Shown one piece after another: positions 10,601 to 22,300 of a stretch of 64,000 bases of DNA. Numbering within the stretch: the first letter of the stretch is position 1; every line of letters starts with the position of its first letter. The DNA is from Laspinema palackyanum D2c. GTDB taxonomy: Bacteria > Cyanobacteriota > Cyanobacteriia > Cyanobacteriales > Laspinemataceae. The notes under the pieces were generated by a model. It was not told the origin of the DNA, did no database searches, and was given only the letters and a program-made list of their open reading frames with translations. The position numbers were made by a program, and so were the translations under genes. The DNA is taken from the NCBI RefSeq assembly GCF_025370875.1, contig NZ_JAMXFD010000025.1, positions 1 to 64,000 on the forward strand. The letters run 5' to 3'.

Positions 10601-13600
10601 ATTCGGAAAGTCAGCCGACAAGATTTCGATAGGCTGTCCCCACATTTGATAAGTTGGGACATTTTTGGGAATGCCGGTAAGTTTAACTCGGCTCCCCTCT
10701 TTACCTTTAAATAGGTTTTGTGCATCTTGACCTAGCGGCAGATAACGGCTCATTGGATGGCCCACTGGGAATCCATCCCGAAGAACCCCATAAAATCCCC
10801 CTTCAAATGGGTTAAATACTACTGTTCCCATAAAACTAATAGACTGAGCCTCCTGGGGAGGTTCAGGAGTCGGAGGTTTAGGAGGCGGAGGGGGAATTAG
10901 TTGGGGAACTTGAATCCATTGTCCCGGTACAAGATAGTTCGGATTGGCCAAACCATTCTTCTGGGCAATCCACATATAGTAGTCATAGCCAGCATTCCCC
11001 AGATGACGTAATGCTAGATGGCTTAGTGTATCACCTGCTTTAATCTGATAGGGAACCCAATTGTAATACTTGCCATCTTTCCAAAACTCCTGATTGACAG
11101 CGCGATCGCCCGCCGTAAAGACTCCTTCACCACCCCAAGTTTCAGGAATCAGAGTAGGTAAGACATCATGCCCTTCCCCAGTTGTTGCTTTCGCCAACTG
11201 CACCGCTGCCACCATATTCAACAACCCGGCACCTGTTTCCAGGTCAAACCCAGTGGTACCCAAATCTGTGGCAGTATTCTTGATAATCTCAATCACTTGG
11301 CGATAAATGAGGCTGGGGTTGGCGGCCCACACTTGGGAAACAGCCCCCGTCACTTTAGCTGTAGCAACAGAGGTTCCCGCCATTGCTCCAACTCCCTCAC
11401 CAGTCAGGGATAATTTGGGATTGTCGATAGTCCCTCCGGGGGCAACAATATCTAACCCATAGCCATAACTGGAATATTCAGTCCGGTTATAGGCTTTGGA
11501 GAGGGCAATTTCGTTATTGAACCGTTCCGATGCACCAACGGTAATAATATTGTCAAACTCTTGAGAAGATTGGCCCAAAGCCGACATCACGCCGCCATCA
11601 TTTCCTGCGGCAACGACAATCATTACATTATGCTGACGTGCATACTCGATTGCCGCCCGTTCCATTGGGGTAAATTCATAGCGAGTCGTGACATTTCCCT
11701 CAGCATCAATTTGAGTTAGATCTAAACTCAAATTCACCACGGCGTTGGGTTGTCCTGACTCAACTGCCGCATCCACAAATTCAACCAAAGATTCTGCCCA
11801 TTTGCCGGAACCCACAGCTCGTCCAGCCCAAATCGGGGCCTGGGGATTAATGCCATCGATGCCAATGCCATTGTCTCGGTGGGCGGCAATAACCCCTAAA
11901 ATATGGGTACCATGTTCGTTGCCTTCTCCGGGGGCTAAGGTGGGATCATTATCGCCATCAATATGGTCCTGGCCCCAGGTGATTCGGGAGTAGTCAATAT
12001 CAGGATTATTGCCAGAGAATCCGGTGTCGATAATTCCGACTAAGGGCTGATTGGCAGCAGCAAAGCTAAAGGTTGGTGCCGCGACGGGTAGCGCTGGGGA
12101 GGACTGCCACACCATTTCTTCTAACCGAGAAACTAAAGCCAATGTGCTTTCACTAATCGGTCGCGAAGTGTTTTGATTTTGCAGGTTTTGAGTTAGGGTT
12201 TCTAACCGTTCTATCAGGGCAGTATTAACAGAAACACTAGAGGTCTGGCTGTTATTGGCTTGAATTTTTAAGGTTTGAGTGAGGTTGTCTAACCGAGAAG
12301 TTAGCTCAGTTTTAGCCAAATGGGTCGGGGATAAGGCTGGGGTGGAGATCGCATCGGGGTCAGAAATTTTCCGGGTCTCTATCGGACTGGTGGGACTGAC
12401 TGACTCGGTGTCATCTGCCTCTGAAATCGATGGAGTGTTCTGGGTTTCTGCCGCCTCTACCAGCGTCTGCGAAGAATTTTCAGATTCAGCAGCGATCGTC
12501 TCGAACTCAACGGGAGCCTCCTCTATGTCATGGGCTACCTGGGGTTCAGTCTCAGCAGCGATTAGTTCTTCCTCAACGAGAGGTTCAGTCACTTCGTCGG
12601 CTACTTCTGTTTCGCCCTCGGCTGCGATCGCCTCGAACTCACGAGGAATTTCTGCCACTTCGTCGGCTACCTGGGGTTCAGTCTCAGCAGTGATTGGTTC
12701 TTCCTCAACATCAGTTTCCTCTACCTCATCGGCTATTTTGGGTTCAGTCTCAGCAGTGATCGCCTCTTCTTCTACGTCATCAACTACTTCATTGGCTACC
12801 TCCGTTTCCCCCTCGACAGCGATCAACTCTTCCGGAACGGGAGTTTCTATCACTTCATCGACTACCTCAGTTTCGTCAGAAGTAGCGATCGCCTCGAACT
12901 CAACGGGAGCTTCCTCTACTTCGGCTTCACCCTCGGCAGCGATCGCCTCGAACCCTACCTCATTGGTTACTTCCGTTTCACTCTCGGCAGCAATCGGCTC
13001 GAACTCAACGAGAGGTTCAGTCACATCATCGGCTACCTCGGTTTCGTCAAGAGCAGCGATCGACTCGAACTCAACATCCGTTTCTGCTATGTCATCGGCT
13101 AAGGAACTGTCATCATCAAACTCTGTATCTATTCCAATCTCAAAGTTTTCATCGAAACTATCGGCTTCATCAAGCAGACTTTCTAAATCCGCCAATAAAT
13201 CCTCGAACGCTGCATCCAAGTTAGCCGGTTCTGGGGTGATATAAGTTTTGACATATTCAATCACGGCTTGCCCCAAGTCGCTGCCGCGCCAATCTTTGCC
13301 TTGGGCGACCACATCATCCATTAACGCAGCTTTACCTGTGGCCCCTCGGAATTGTAAAACGATGTCGTTGTAATCGCGGTCGCTGTTTCCATCGATGCGA
13401 ATATCTTCCCAGGCAAAGGCGCTGCCATCTCCGGTAATATCAGCAATTTGTCCGAAGTGATAGCCATCATGCGGGTTGGCAGTGGCGAGGGAAAATAGAG
13501 GGCGGAGTGCGCCACCCGCGTTGGGATTATTTAACACCTGCTGTACGGTCCCATTGGGAACTAACATCAGGAAAAATTCATCTCCCGGACGCATCAAGAA

Positions 13601-15286
13601 GGATTTTACTCCTTGATATTCCCCCGAATTATAATTCCCTTCCCCTAAGCGTCCCTCAAATCTTGCGCCTTCGATGTTATCGTCAATGACCATATAACCC
13701 AGTTCCGAATTACTGGCTGCGCGGGAAATAGCTTCTAAGAAAAATTCCCGGGAGTTGGGGTCAAGGCCTTCCATTCCAGACAGGCTGACAATGGCGACTT
13801 GTCCTTTATACGCACCGCCATCAAAGATGAAATCTACCTCAACTTGACCAGTCTCTCCGACTTTGAATGTACCGGACTCAAATTTGGGTTTGAGGTTGAC
13901 AAATTTGGTGTCGGCGACTAAACCACTCTTTTCTGCCTCACTTTCGGCGGTGGTTTCTTCGGCTTCGCTGGTGGCGGAATCTTCTGGTTCATCGTTACTG
14001 TTGGTCTCGCCTTCTTCATTGACGAGGGGTTCATTTTCTGAATTACCAACACTGGTATTGGCTTGGGGCTCTACTCCCTCATTGTCACTGTTAGCCTTGC
14101 CTTCTTCATTGCCGAGGGGTTCATTCTCTGAATCACCCCCACTGTTATCGACTTGTGGCTCTACTCCCTCATCAGTTCCTGCCGCATCACTATCACTGAG
14201 TTTAGCAAAACTGCTGTAGGATTCTGATGCCTCATCGTCACTGTGGGTCTCGATTTCTTCATTGTCGAGGGGTTCATTCTCTGAATCACCCCCATTGTTA
14301 TCGACTTGTGGCTCTATTCCCTCATCAGTTTCTGCCGTATCACTATCACTGAGTTTAGCAAAACTGCTGTAGGATTCTGACTCTCCCCCTTCGTCAGGTT
14401 CGGCCCCTAAACTACTATCTTCAGCTTCAATTTCGTCAGTAATGATGTAGTCCGATTCCGGCGTTAAAGTTTCGATTTCAGGGTTAGTTGTGTCTTCCGG
14501 GGTATCAGTTTCTGAAAGTTGGGCCAGGATATCCGGTTGGTCAACTTCCGGCTTGATCGCCTCAGTTGTTAAGGTTAGCGCCTTTTCTTCTACCGCTTCC
14601 TCAACGGTTTCGGTGTTCACTTCGTCATCAGGTTTGAGTTCACTTTCATCCCCCATGCTTTTCTCACTTAAACCGTCGGTCTCAATCGCTTCTTCCACGG
14701 TTTCGGTGTTCACTTCGTCGTCAGGGTTGAGTTCACTTTCATCCCCCATGCTTTCATCACTTGCACCGTCAGCCTCAATCCAGTCCAGTTCCTCAAATTC
14801 TGGGTCAGTGCTATTGGAACTGTCGGTACTGTCGCTGGCAATTTCAGCAGTTTCGTCGGAGGAACTCTCCTGGGGTTCGGCATCGGTACTCTCGGCAATA
14901 TCCGTTACAAGGTCCCCGTCGGATTCGCTGCTGGGTTCATCGTCGATATCCCCGTAGAAATAAGGTAAATTCTCAAGGTCTTCTTCCGCCAAATTCGTTT
15001 CGGTATTGCCATCTTCCGCGACGTCCAAACTCTCCGGGTCTAATTCCTCCCCAGGTAATTCCTCGCCCATGTCGCTCTCTTGTGAGGGGAACTCGAAATC
15101 CTCGAAACCTAAATCGCTATTTGCCACCGCTCCGGAGTCATCGGTTGTTTCGGTGTCATCCAAGACTATGCCACTGGGGGTTCTCATTTCTTCTAAGCGC
15201 ATTGCCGGTCCTTGATACCGTTTGGATTGAGGTTGGAATCCATTGGCTGGAGGACGCTTGTGAAACCCAAAAAACAACTTGAACAT
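4652..15286 (-). CDS. Giant exoprotein 1: DUF4114, subtilase, LysM, LGFP and PA14 repeats, M23 peptidase, hydrophobic tail
   Basis: 3544 residues, started at an ATG with AGGAG about 10 nt upstream. Order: acidic, repeat-rich arm (1-470); DUF4114 (about 473-650); a second acidic repeat region (about 700-1000); S8 subtilase with D1087, H1125 (in HGTH) and S1306 (in GTSVA); LysM (about 1411-1460); then alternating LGFP-type repeats and about five PA14-like domains carrying ADDGVR/SDDG loops (about 1836-1962, 2174-2302, 2306-2437, 2461-2586, 2738-2862). An M23 lysostaphin-type endopeptidase follows (about 3129-3256; ligands H3151, D3155, H3242-V-H3244), then an unknown domain and a C-terminus with two hydrophobic helices (about 3493-3544). 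No Sec signal or RTX repeats are seen. It probably binds and cuts cell-wall or sheath material. Its N-terminal half is a clear paralogue of giant 3. Self-processing by the subtilase is inferred. Confidence 0.85.
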   Translation of the reverse strand: MFKLFFGFHKRPPANGFQPQSKRYQGPAMRLEEMRTPSGIVLDDTETTDDSGAVANSDLGFEDFEFPSQESDMGEELPGEELDPESLDVAEDGNTETNLAEEDLENLPYFYGDIDDEPSSESDGDLVTDIAESTDAEPQESSSDETAEIASDSTDSSNSTDPEFEELDWIEADGASDESMGDESELNPDDEVNTETVEEAIETDGLSEKSMGDESELKPDDEVNTETVEEAVEEKALTLTTEAIKPEVDQPDILAQLSETDTPEDTTNPEIETLTPESDYIITDEIEAEDSSLGAEPDEGGESESYSSFAKLSDSDTAETDEGIEPQVDNNGGDSENEPLDNEEIETHSDDEASESYSSFAKLSDSDAAGTDEGVEPQVDNSGGDSENEPLGNEEGKANSDNEGVEPQANTSVGNSENEPLVNEEGETNSNDEPEDSATSEAEETTAESEAEKSGLVADTKFVNLKPKFESGTFKVGETGQVEVDFIFDGGAYKGQVAIVSLSGMEGLDPNSREFFLEAISRAASNSELGYMVIDDNIEGARFEGRLGEGNYNSGEYQGVKSFLMRPGDEFFLMLVPNGTVQQVLNNPNAGGALRPLFSLATANPHDGYHFGQIADITGDGSAFAWEDIRIDGNSDRDYNDIVLQFRGATGKAALMDDVVAQGKDWRGSDLGQAVIEYVKTYITPEPANLDAAFEDLLADLESLLDEADSFDENFEIGIDTEFDDDSSLADDIAETDVEFESIAALDETEVADDVTEPLVEFEPIAAESETEVTNEVGFEAIAAEGEAEVEEAPVEFEAIATSDETEVVDEVIETPVPEELIAVEGETEVANEVVDDVEEEAITAETEPKIADEVEETDVEEEPITAETEPQVADEVAEIPREFEAIAAEGETEVADEVTEPLVEEELIAAETEPQVAHDIEEAPVEFETIAAESENSSQTLVEAAETQNTPSISEADDTESVSPTSPIETRKISDPDAISTPALSPTHLAKTELTSRLDNLTQTLKIQANNSQTSSVSVNTALIERLETLTQNLQNQNTSRPISESTLALVSRLEEMVWQSSPALPVAAPTFSFAAANQPLVGIIDTGFSGNNPDIDYSRITWGQDHIDGDNDPTLAPGEGNEHGTHILGVIAAHRDNGIGIDGINPQAPIWAGRAVGSGKWAESLVEFVDAAVESGQPNAVVNLSLDLTQIDAEGNVTTRYEFTPMERAAIEYARQHNVMIVVAAGNDGGVMSALGQSSQEFDNIITVGASERFNNEIALSKAYNRTEYSSYGYGLDIVAPGGTIDNPKLSLTGEGVGAMAGTSVATAKVTGAVSQVWAANPSLIYRQVIEIIKNTATDLGTTGFDLETGAGLLNMVAAVQLAKATTGEGHDVLPTLIPETWGGEGVFTAGDRAVNQEFWKDGKYYNWVPYQIKAGDTLSHLALRHLGNAGYDYYMWIAQKNGLANPNYLVPGQWIQVPQLIPPPPPKPPTPEPPQEAQSISFMGTVVFNPFEGGFYGVLRDGFPVGHPMSRYLPLGQDAQNLFKGKEGSRVKLTGIPKNVPTYQMWGQPIEILSADFPNPKTLPPINSLAQKAIDSIYKINKIKLGEPTGKPVDLGNGFLKQNFEKGHITWNGQKAIAYFSGTGLPTTKLPWNQPVLSQIGFDGKTTHPGFIEAFNRNGGFWNVGRPTGYVERWERGHTQRFTGGREKQGAIMKPDGSSKAYWVGGPIWQEFLNRGGAEYIGYPKTDAISVKGGLDNSGGKVQHFRGGNGIPSKIWSSKHGAHPTWGAIGDRYDQMGGPSSWLGFPSNGEKGIGNGWVKQDFEGGYMLWHPQHGTTVYNTKSVDSLPPDSGNGSTHEWTVKYWNNTNLSGTPVWTMTEPSGEIRFNAGSGAPVGTQGVKEDNFSARWETTSHFDGGFYNFISKADDGVRVYVNGVKVIDKWNAGEPWSRRDAYIAIPKGEHKIMVEYFEEAGIAGQTFKWEPSGLLNEWTGAFRPVGYDGQSVHSTYVNTYQRNGAIPKLGYPINNVHVWERGHTQDFEGGSQGRGAIMKSNANDNSYWVGGKVWTEFLELGGARTTGYPSTDLIRVSGGLDKTGGHVQRFRGGPDGIPTNIWLSKHGAHPTWGAIGGKYEQLGGPSSWLGFPTNREQGIGNGWVKQDFEGGYILWHSQHGTIAYDTKAIDTLPPDSGNSSTSNWHAQYWNNKNLTSSPLWSKYEEMSDLRFHAGNGAPVGTQGIKEDEFGARWITTSYFDGGIYNFINQADDGVRVYVDGKLIIDKWKDSPFEERRAFAAIEPGYHQVMVEYHENKGGAANLLRWEQANPPKEWAVEYFRGQDLNPNNLAGHRGGGTGFIDKNWGEGKESGIPIGNDDFSDRWTTTRYFDEPGIYELNSQADDGIRIWVDDQLVIDKWHDQGFVTNKALIALDKGFHRIRVEHYENKWSSAIKLDWKKVAGKANIFKPAWANPNEPHNPLDSRWSQPWVAEYYNNLNLEGAPVATRMVDGGASGSLRGFDLSWGTGSPDPKISTDNFSSRLITHRDLVGGVYKFNLKGDDGVRVYINGEKVIDRWDNPPFGTPHQQVISLPSGMHRIEVEHSEKTGLAYVGLDWDYLSAGSIHKIAPELTAIHTQLEQQLGKGAVGVPVHNLQQQYYSPPIPPGFYGPTQMLPAFYQEFRGTQGRGAIFAGTGHYVFGKLWESYQNGGGVEHFGPPVAPQKHLGNGAYELELRNGRLFWAPGMTNPTYYEYAQGTQKTLTIPADAWRGEYFDNRNWAGNPLVVRQDSASRGHLDKYWNFSQSPAPGMPKDNFSVRWTTNRPFDRGTYLFKAAHDDGFMVSVNAQKPIDKMMEVATQTTGYATFTKGGQYPVEVKHREYGGAARANLEMQKASSYVVGLDPANNASPTLVDAFNKHGGYDRVGLPINDVHLWHHGYVQDFNHGKNGRGILMRRHNTTTFYYVHGKIWDTYFKEGGPAKLGYPTSDSFNDGHGNTAQEFENHRITRRPNGETFLGGYVNGHLLPGDFYRVWKKYNMGTPTSGVQTHSSGAKFQIFDKPGLGTSSIVSSSHGTFPLYGGIRSYYVNTTGGLNGPLGAPKSAEYHWNGHTRQDFAGGYILWKAGQSAIGYRPDGSLLYPPPSSGGGGNINNGGPITNLQQYIHRLYGGSPGYRSQDYHPDHLALDTVHQGAAPHKVYSLTGGEVKLIRTDQNGGKYVTVWNEELQRTFLYLHFNDINPNLREGQKISAGHYLGNEGWTGYTIPSGPGGRHTHVHVTRPNGTREHPITALSRLSSGNPGSGNPGSGNPGGTNQTISGTLFRPPLKSAPFGMKQNLLTIGPEYLGVTRTISTAGGVYILNLKDLTLKADATFQDAGDVQIGVENFYFDNELKQRGKLLEGVYASIEPEISRWGGFVMEVENGKIWLTAKIRDIQVKMSPDGSFKLLFESGFPFKRKSLQIGGTHSYEINGNWSFVPWISAPKPVPIYKENPAPQKIAEFLKWVIDSGQDVEQAVDDFLKKHPDVLVYIGAAAIAVGVGMIIYTLGEDIMTFGVGLWNSLPMISAAIKLIARGLALI

Positions 15287-15886
15287 GACTAGATGGCTCC
15301 TGGTTAGATAGATGTCGGGAGGATGCGTGTTCGCGAATCAGTGGCTTAAATAGAGAGTTGACTAGGCGAGGAGTGGTTTTATCCGTTGGATGCGATCGCG
15401 CCGGAATCACCGAGTTTTGTCTCCTATTTATTTACTGGGAAGGAGCCGGGAAAAGTATGCACGCATCATGCCTTGCCGGAAGAAAATTTCTCCCCGATTG
15501 GTATGATGGCACTCCCAAACCCTTAAACTGTGAGGCTTTTGATGATTCCCATCCGATTTGGAACTGATTCTATTTCCTAAGATGGGGTCCCGAGGTTCAC
15601 AGTCTTTCAGCGGCGATCGCTCATTGGCTCTTGTTTCTTCTCTCTGGACAAATCGTGAGCTTTTATGCCAAATGGATGAACTTGTAATATTTCGTTACAT
15701 TTGCCCACACACTAACTATAAAGACGTGGGCAATATATACGGGTATAGAACTTGGGTTGAATATGGATTTGGGCAGTATAAAGTGGAGTTGGGATGGGCA
15801 GATTTTCGGGTCCCTCATTATCCGGATATCGAAAAATAGGGCAACTCGTGATCGCCGCCCTCTTCAACCCATCAAGATCGTTACAG

Positions 15887-15926
15887 GGTGTATAGGGCTT
15901 ACTTGCGCTTGCTTTACAAAAGCTTT
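15887..15926 (-). promoter_or_regulatory. Weak match to the shared promoter motif, possible promoter of giant gene 1
   Basis: On the minus strand CTTTTGTAAA is followed after 16 nt by CCTATACACC. The upstream part resembles the shared element with one base inserted; the downstream part has only a TATACA-like core. It would leave a leader of about 600 nt before the start codon, so it is tentative. Confidence 0.25.
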
Positions 15927-16210
15927 ACGGAATTCGCCTTTTTTGTAAAGTGTCTGTAAAGTTAAGGGGAATTGTATCAAAGAAGAAAATACTATCAGGC
16001 ATTTTTATGCTTTTATAGAAAAATTAGAAATAATCATAAGCCAAACTACTTAGCAAGCATTGCCCGGTAGCTGCTTTTGATGAGACTGTGGCAACTAAGA
16101 GGAACAGAGATGATGGGTGGGTAGAGCAACTAAAAACCAAAACTGTTGATGGGAAAGGTACCTGCACAGGCGAGAGGGGCTTTCGTCGCTTTTAACGTTT
16201 GCGGCTGACG

Positions 16211-16250
16211 TAAAGTTTTGTAACAACTGCCAGCATTTCCCGTAAAAATC
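16211..16250 (+). promoter_or_regulatory. ECF-like promoter motif upstream of giant gene 2
   Basis: TAAAGTTTTGTAAC-N16-CGTAAAAATC, about 140 bp before the ATG. Spacing and both elements match the sites upstream of giant gene 3 and, in mirror orientation, the sigma gene. The TGTAAC / CGTAAA pairing at 16 nt fits known ECF-type promoters, which keep AAC at -35 and CGT at -10. Confidence 0.7.
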
Positions 16251-16389
16251 AGAACCTTCCTTAGAGAGCAAGATAGAGGCAACTGTCAAAATCCGTCTGA
16301 ATCTGTATTGCCTCTTGGCTCTGAAACAGAGCGCGAATCTATAGATGGAGTTCTCTTAGTGACTTGGATCCAGAATCAGAGGTGCTTAA

Positions 16390-19300
16390 ATGTCTGGAAG
16401 CAACGACAATGAGTTCAATCTTCTGGGGGGCCTGACTGATGGCTTCCCTGACGATCAACTCGTCTCTCCACTCTCATCAAGTCTTGCGGGTGGCGGGGAA
16501 CTCTCCCTGGATGCAGATCGCTCGGGAGAGGTGTTGACTCCAGAAACTTTTGTAGAGGGTAAAGATGAGTTTACCCAGATAGTTTTGGAAAAGGGTAACC
16601 TTTTAGATAAGGAAGTTATAGTTTCCTCCAGCCCGGAGAATTCCGACAGCGATTCACTGACGAATTATCGCCCAGACGATGAAGTTGTGGGTTTAAACAA
16701 TATCGATGAAGACGATCCCCTCATCAATGGTGGTGCTGTTTCCGAAGAGCAATCCCAGAGTGAAGAACCATCAAACAATAACACTGAGAAAATTGAGGGA
16801 TCGGACAATCCTTCTGAAACTTCAGAATCAGATAATAGCGATCGCGAGACTCTGACAGACGATCAGGATGAATCTTCAGAAGCAGAACCCCTTGCACTTG
16901 AGACGGATGACGGGGCGATCGCACTCGATAACGGTGGCGCTGTTTCCGAAGAGCAATCCCATAGTGAAAACCCATCAAACAGTAACACTGAGGAAATTGA
17001 GGGATCGAGCAATCCTTCTGAGAGTTCAGAATCGGACAACAGCGCGGGCGGGACCCTGAGCGATGATCGAGATGAATTCTTAGAAGCAGAACCCCCCACA
17101 CTTGAGATGAATGACCAGGCGATCGCACTCGATAACGGTGGCGCTGTTTCCGAAGAGGAATCCCATAGTGAAGAACCATCAAACAGTAACACTGAGGAAA
17201 TTGAGGGAGCAGACAATCCTTCTGAGAGTTCAGAATCAGATAACAGCGCGGGCGGGACCCTGACTGACGATCAGGAGGAATCCTCAGAAGCAGAACACCT
17301 CGAACTTGAGACGGATGACGAGGTGATCGCACTCGATAACTCACCTCAGCTTATCAGTGACGAAGAAACCCCAGCATCTCACACAGATTCTCTCAAACCA
17401 TCTCTTTCTGATGTTCCGAATGAGGAATCTGGCGAATCGGCATTATCTTCAGAAGTCGCCGCTAGTTCAGGGAAAACCGATATTGATGTCGAGGTAGAAC
17501 ATACCGAAGAAAACACAGAGGAAGACATCAAGGAAAACCCACAGAGCAAATCCCTACTTAATTCCGACCGAGAAACTGACAGTGACTCCGAAAATAACAA
17601 TGAAACTAGCATAACCGATGCCACAGCTTCATCGGATGGAGATGATTCAGGCCTTCAAAAAAATCTGGGGAATTTTGACAATGTTACCTTTGATTCTGGT
17701 GTTTTCGTCGTAGGGGAAAGCGGAAAAGTTCAGTTTGACTACCTATTTGATGGCGGAGGCTATCAAGGAGAACTGGCAGCTTTTAGCTTGACCGGAATGG
17801 AACCCTTTCAGCAGCAGGGTCTCGAAGCATTTATTCAAGAAGCATTGCGGCGTAGCTTGAGTCAATCTCTAGAAGGTCATGTCGTAATTTCCGATCGCAC
17901 TGAAGGGGCGAGATTTAGTGGTGAACTGGGAGAAGGCAATTTCAATCGCGGTGACTATCAGGGAATCAAAACCCGTGAGATGACGCCAGGGGATAAATTT
18001 GGAGTTCTGCTGGTGCCGCCGGGAACGGTACAAGAAATTTGGGCAAAAATAGAAGCCGGAAACTTTGATTCAGTTCCGGCGTCAAAACGTCCTCTTTTTT
18101 CGATGTCTACTGCTAATCCAGACGATGGATTTAACTTCGGTCAGATTGCTGATGTGTTTGGAGACGGCAGCACTTTCGTGTTTGAAGATTTGCGACTAGA
18201 TGGTACAACTGATCGCGATTATAACGATGTAATTTTTCAAGTTCGAGGTGCGATTGCAGAAGCAGCATTACTGAAAGATGTCATCAATCCGAATAAAAAA
18301 TGGGGGGACACTGAACTCGGGAAAGCGATCGAGAATTATGCCAAACGGGAAGTGGATGATGGCACCGAAGAGAAAACCCAACCGCCAACTCCGATCATCG
18401 AAACCTTACCGGATCCGGTGAAATATGCGCTTTTGCGATCGCAAGATTTGGAGAATTATGATCCAAAAGCATTAGAAACAACCAGTCAATGGGTGGTGGG
18501 AGTTACCCCGGGTTATTCTGCCTCAGAATTTGCCACTCTTTATGATGCCGAAGATATCGGTGCCACCGGACATATTCCCGACACTTACATCTGGAATTTT
18601 TCCGAACTTGGCAACGCACAACAAGTTGCCAAACGATTGAGCGATCTCAATGGTTTGGAATTTGCCTATCCCTTGACGCGAGTACAACTCGAACCCTTAT
18701 CGAATCCTAACGATCCGTTATTTAACCAACAGTGGCACTTGGAAAATAGGGGTCAAACGGGAGGAACTGCGGGAGTTGACGCCAATGTAATAACGGTGTG
18801 GGATGAGATAACTGGGGAAGGCGTAAAGATCGCCATTGTGGATGATGGAGTGCAACACACTCACCTCGATTTAAGCGATCGCTACCGTCCCGATTTGAGT
18901 CGCGACCTCAATGAAGGAGATATCTTACACCGCAACTACGATACCGATCCGGCACCCTTTTCCCACCAAACCATCGCCTCAAATTTTGCCAGTCCGCAAC
19001 CGTTAAGCGATAAAAATTGGACGTTCGAGATTCCGACCCTTGATGTGGGGTTAAAAGGAGAAATCGATAATGCAAAACTGAAATTCAATCTTGACCATCC
19101 CGCTCCCAACGAGTTAGATATTTATCTCTACAGTCCGAAAGGAACAAAAGTGCTGTTGCCCACGATGACCGCCAGTGGGGACATCGAAATCAACACCGAC
19201 TTATTTAACGGCGAAGAAGCAAATGGCGAGTGGTGGTTAATTTTTGAAGATCGGGTTGCGGGAAATAGCGGCACGCTCAACAATTGGTCGTTAGAGTTGC

Positions 19301-22300
19301 AAACCTCCAACAAACACGGCACCGCAGTGGCGGGAGTTGCTGTGGGAACCAGTAACAATAATATCGGGATTAGTGGAGTTGCCCCAAACGCAGAATGGGG
19401 AGGAATTCGTCTGATTGCGGATAAAGTAACCGACATTCAAATTGCCGATGCACTGTACTCGAATTTAAACCAAGCGATTCAGGTTTACAATAATAGCTGG
19501 AAACCACCGGCCTTCTGGTTTGGTGAACAAGGTCAAGGATTGATGGCGCTGCATCAAGGCGTAACCACAGGTCGAGGCGGTTTGGGGAATATCTACCTGT
19601 TTGGTGCGGGAAATGATGCGGAAAATGCCGAAAATATTAATTATAATGCTTATGCCAATTCTCGCTACACGATCGCAGTCGGTGCGGTAGATTCCCGAGG
19701 TCGCAAACCCTTGTACTCTCAAGAAGGGTCTGCCTTATTTATTTCTGCTCCTTCCAGTGGGACTACTGGAGGAATTACCTCCACCGATTTGCTCGGCAAT
19801 CGCGGTTGGAATACCGATGGCAGTGGCAAATTTGGTGCGAATTACACCAATTTAGATTATACGAATGACTTTGGCGGCACTTCTTCAGCGACGCCGGTGG
19901 TTTCCGGTGTGGTGGCGCTGATGTTGCAGGCGAATCCGAATCTGACGTGGCGAGAGGTGCAGCATATTTTAGCAGAAACGGCGAATCGAGATGCGATCGC
20001 CGATTCCAGTGCAAATTGGAGTGGCAATGATGGCGATCGCATTCGACACAGCGATCGCTATGGGTTCGGATTGGTAGATGCGGCCAGTGCAGTTGCAGCG
20101 GCGTCGAGTTGGACATCCGTTGCGCCAGAAGTTGCCATTACCTCCGGCACTTTAACCGTCAATCGCGCCATTCCTGACGGGACTTTTGGCGGCATCACTC
20201 AGGAATTTAGCCTTGATGGCAATATCACCCTGGAATCGGTGGAAGTGGTATTTGATGGCGATCATCCCTATCGCGGCGATTTATGGATAGAATTAACCGC
20301 GCCGGATGGCACTAAATCTCTCCTAGCAAATCCCAGCAATGATAATGGGGATGATTATCAAAATTGGGTGTTTAATACCGTGCGTCACTGGGGTGATTCT
20401 TCCCAAGGGACGTGGCAATTGCGGGTGCGAGATTTTTATAATAATGCGGAGCGAGGCACCTGGAATTCCTGGAAACTGAATTTTTACGGCACTCAACCCA
20501 CTGTGACTGTGGAAGCGAGTGATGCCGATGCGTCGGAAACCGGGGATGCGGGTGAATACACTTTTATTCGCACTGGCGATACCACGCATCCCCTACTGGT
20601 GAATTATGTGATCGCCGGTTCGGCAACTAATACTATCGATTACACTGAACTCACCGGCAACATTACCATTCCCGCAGGTAGCGATCGTATCACGCTTCCC
20701 CTGTCTGCGATCGATGATGAGGAAGTAGAAGGCACTGAGACGGTGGTGCTAACTTTGGCGGCAGGGAGTGCTTATAATGTAGGAACTAAAAACATGGGGA
20801 CGGTGGCGATCGCCGATAACGATTTACCGAATGTGCCTCCCACCCTAACCCCGCAAACTGCTACGCAAACTTACACCGAAGATATTCCACTGAATCTCAT
20901 CAATTTGGTCGTCAGTGACCCCGATTCTGGAGATACTATTACTGTAGAATTGCAACTCAATCCCACAGCCGGAACCTTGACAACCGGCACGGTTGATGGT
21001 ATTAGTTCATTCTATAATTCGGCAACGGGATTGTGGCAAGTAAGCGGTGATGTCACTACCGTCAATGCTGTATTAGCGGATGTGCGGTTTATTCCGACAG
21101 AAAATTATTACGGTGAGGTGACGATCGCCACGTCCGTGACGGATAATATTGCGCCTGCGGTGACGGGTGCGATCGCGCTGTCCGGTACGCCAGTTAACGA
21201 TGCTCCAACATTTAGCCAGATTACCACCCTCTCCGGTGCGACGCCAGGTTTACCGTTTACTATCAGTTATGAAGATTTGCTGATTGCGTCGGATGCGTCG
21301 GATGTTGAGGGAGATGCGATCGCATTTCGGATTGCCGGAATCACCTCTGGTACTCTCACGAAAAACGGTCAATCTGTGACGGTAGGTGAGACTGAATTGG
21401 CAGCGGGTGAGTCGCTGATTTGGTATCCCGACACGGTAGGTAATGCAGTGCCTGCGTTTGCAGTGACGGCGTTTGACGGGGTAGATGCGTCTGAGAATGC
21501 CGTGAATGTAGCGATCACAGTGGATGAGTTACCGTCAGTAATCATTAATGCCACTGATGCGATTGCTTCTGAAAGTGGCGATCGGGGTCAATTTACGATA
21601 CTGCGTACTGGCAATACCGATAATCCGCTAACGGTAAATTTAGCGACCAGCGGTAATGCAGTGAATGGCAGCGATTATAGCGCCATTTCCAATAGCATTA
21701 CCATTCCTGCGGGTCAATCTTCGATTGCGATCGATATTACTGCGATCGATGATAGCTTTGTAGAAGGGGATGAACCCGTTGTGCTGATGTTGAGTGCAGG
21801 CAGCGACTATCAAATCGGCGGTCAAAATAGCGCCACTGTCACGATTGTCGATAACGAACCCCTGCCGATGGTGATGCTAGCACCCGGTAATTTGAACGCT
21901 TCGGAATCCGGTGTAGCGGGGAATTTAATCTTGTTGCGTACCAGTGGGTTAGGACAGGAATTAACGGTAAATTATTCTGTGGGAGGTACAGCAGAAAACG
22001 GTGTAGACTATCAACCGCTTACCGGCAGCGTCACGATTGATCCGAACTCTTTCTTTGCCACAATTGCGATCACTCCCATTGACGATAGTGGATTTGAAGG
22101 CAATGAAACCGTAAGCGTGAATTTAGTGACAGGTGCGGGTTATCAGGTATCACCAACTGGGTATGAAGTGCAAATTGCCGATAACGATAGCGCTATTCCA
22201 ACAAGCAACTGGAACGCTCGATTTATCAATCGCACGCCTGAGAATTTAGCCGACAGAAATAACTACGATTTTAGCAATCCAGCAGCCATTCTTGATTTAG

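Larger units (their letters stand above)
15287..16389. other. Divergent intergenic region between giant genes 1 and 2
   Basis: 1.1 kb with no supported gene; the open frames here show no recognisable protein signature. It holds the strong plus-strand promoter motif at 16211-16250 and a cluster of GTAAAG/CTTTAC words at 15912-15964, one arrangement of which is a weak minus-strand version of the same motif. Confidence 0.5.

Noticed and set aside
12279-13244. Long plus-strand open frame rich in Ser/Thr opposite giant gene 1
   Set aside because: It is the mirror of the acidic Glu/Ala repeat arm; GAA/GCG-type repeats leave all frames open. No start signal and no domain.
15558-15839. Plus-strand 93-codon frame between giants 1 and 2
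   Set aside because: No Shine-Dalgarno or recognisable sequence; it lies in the divergent control region.
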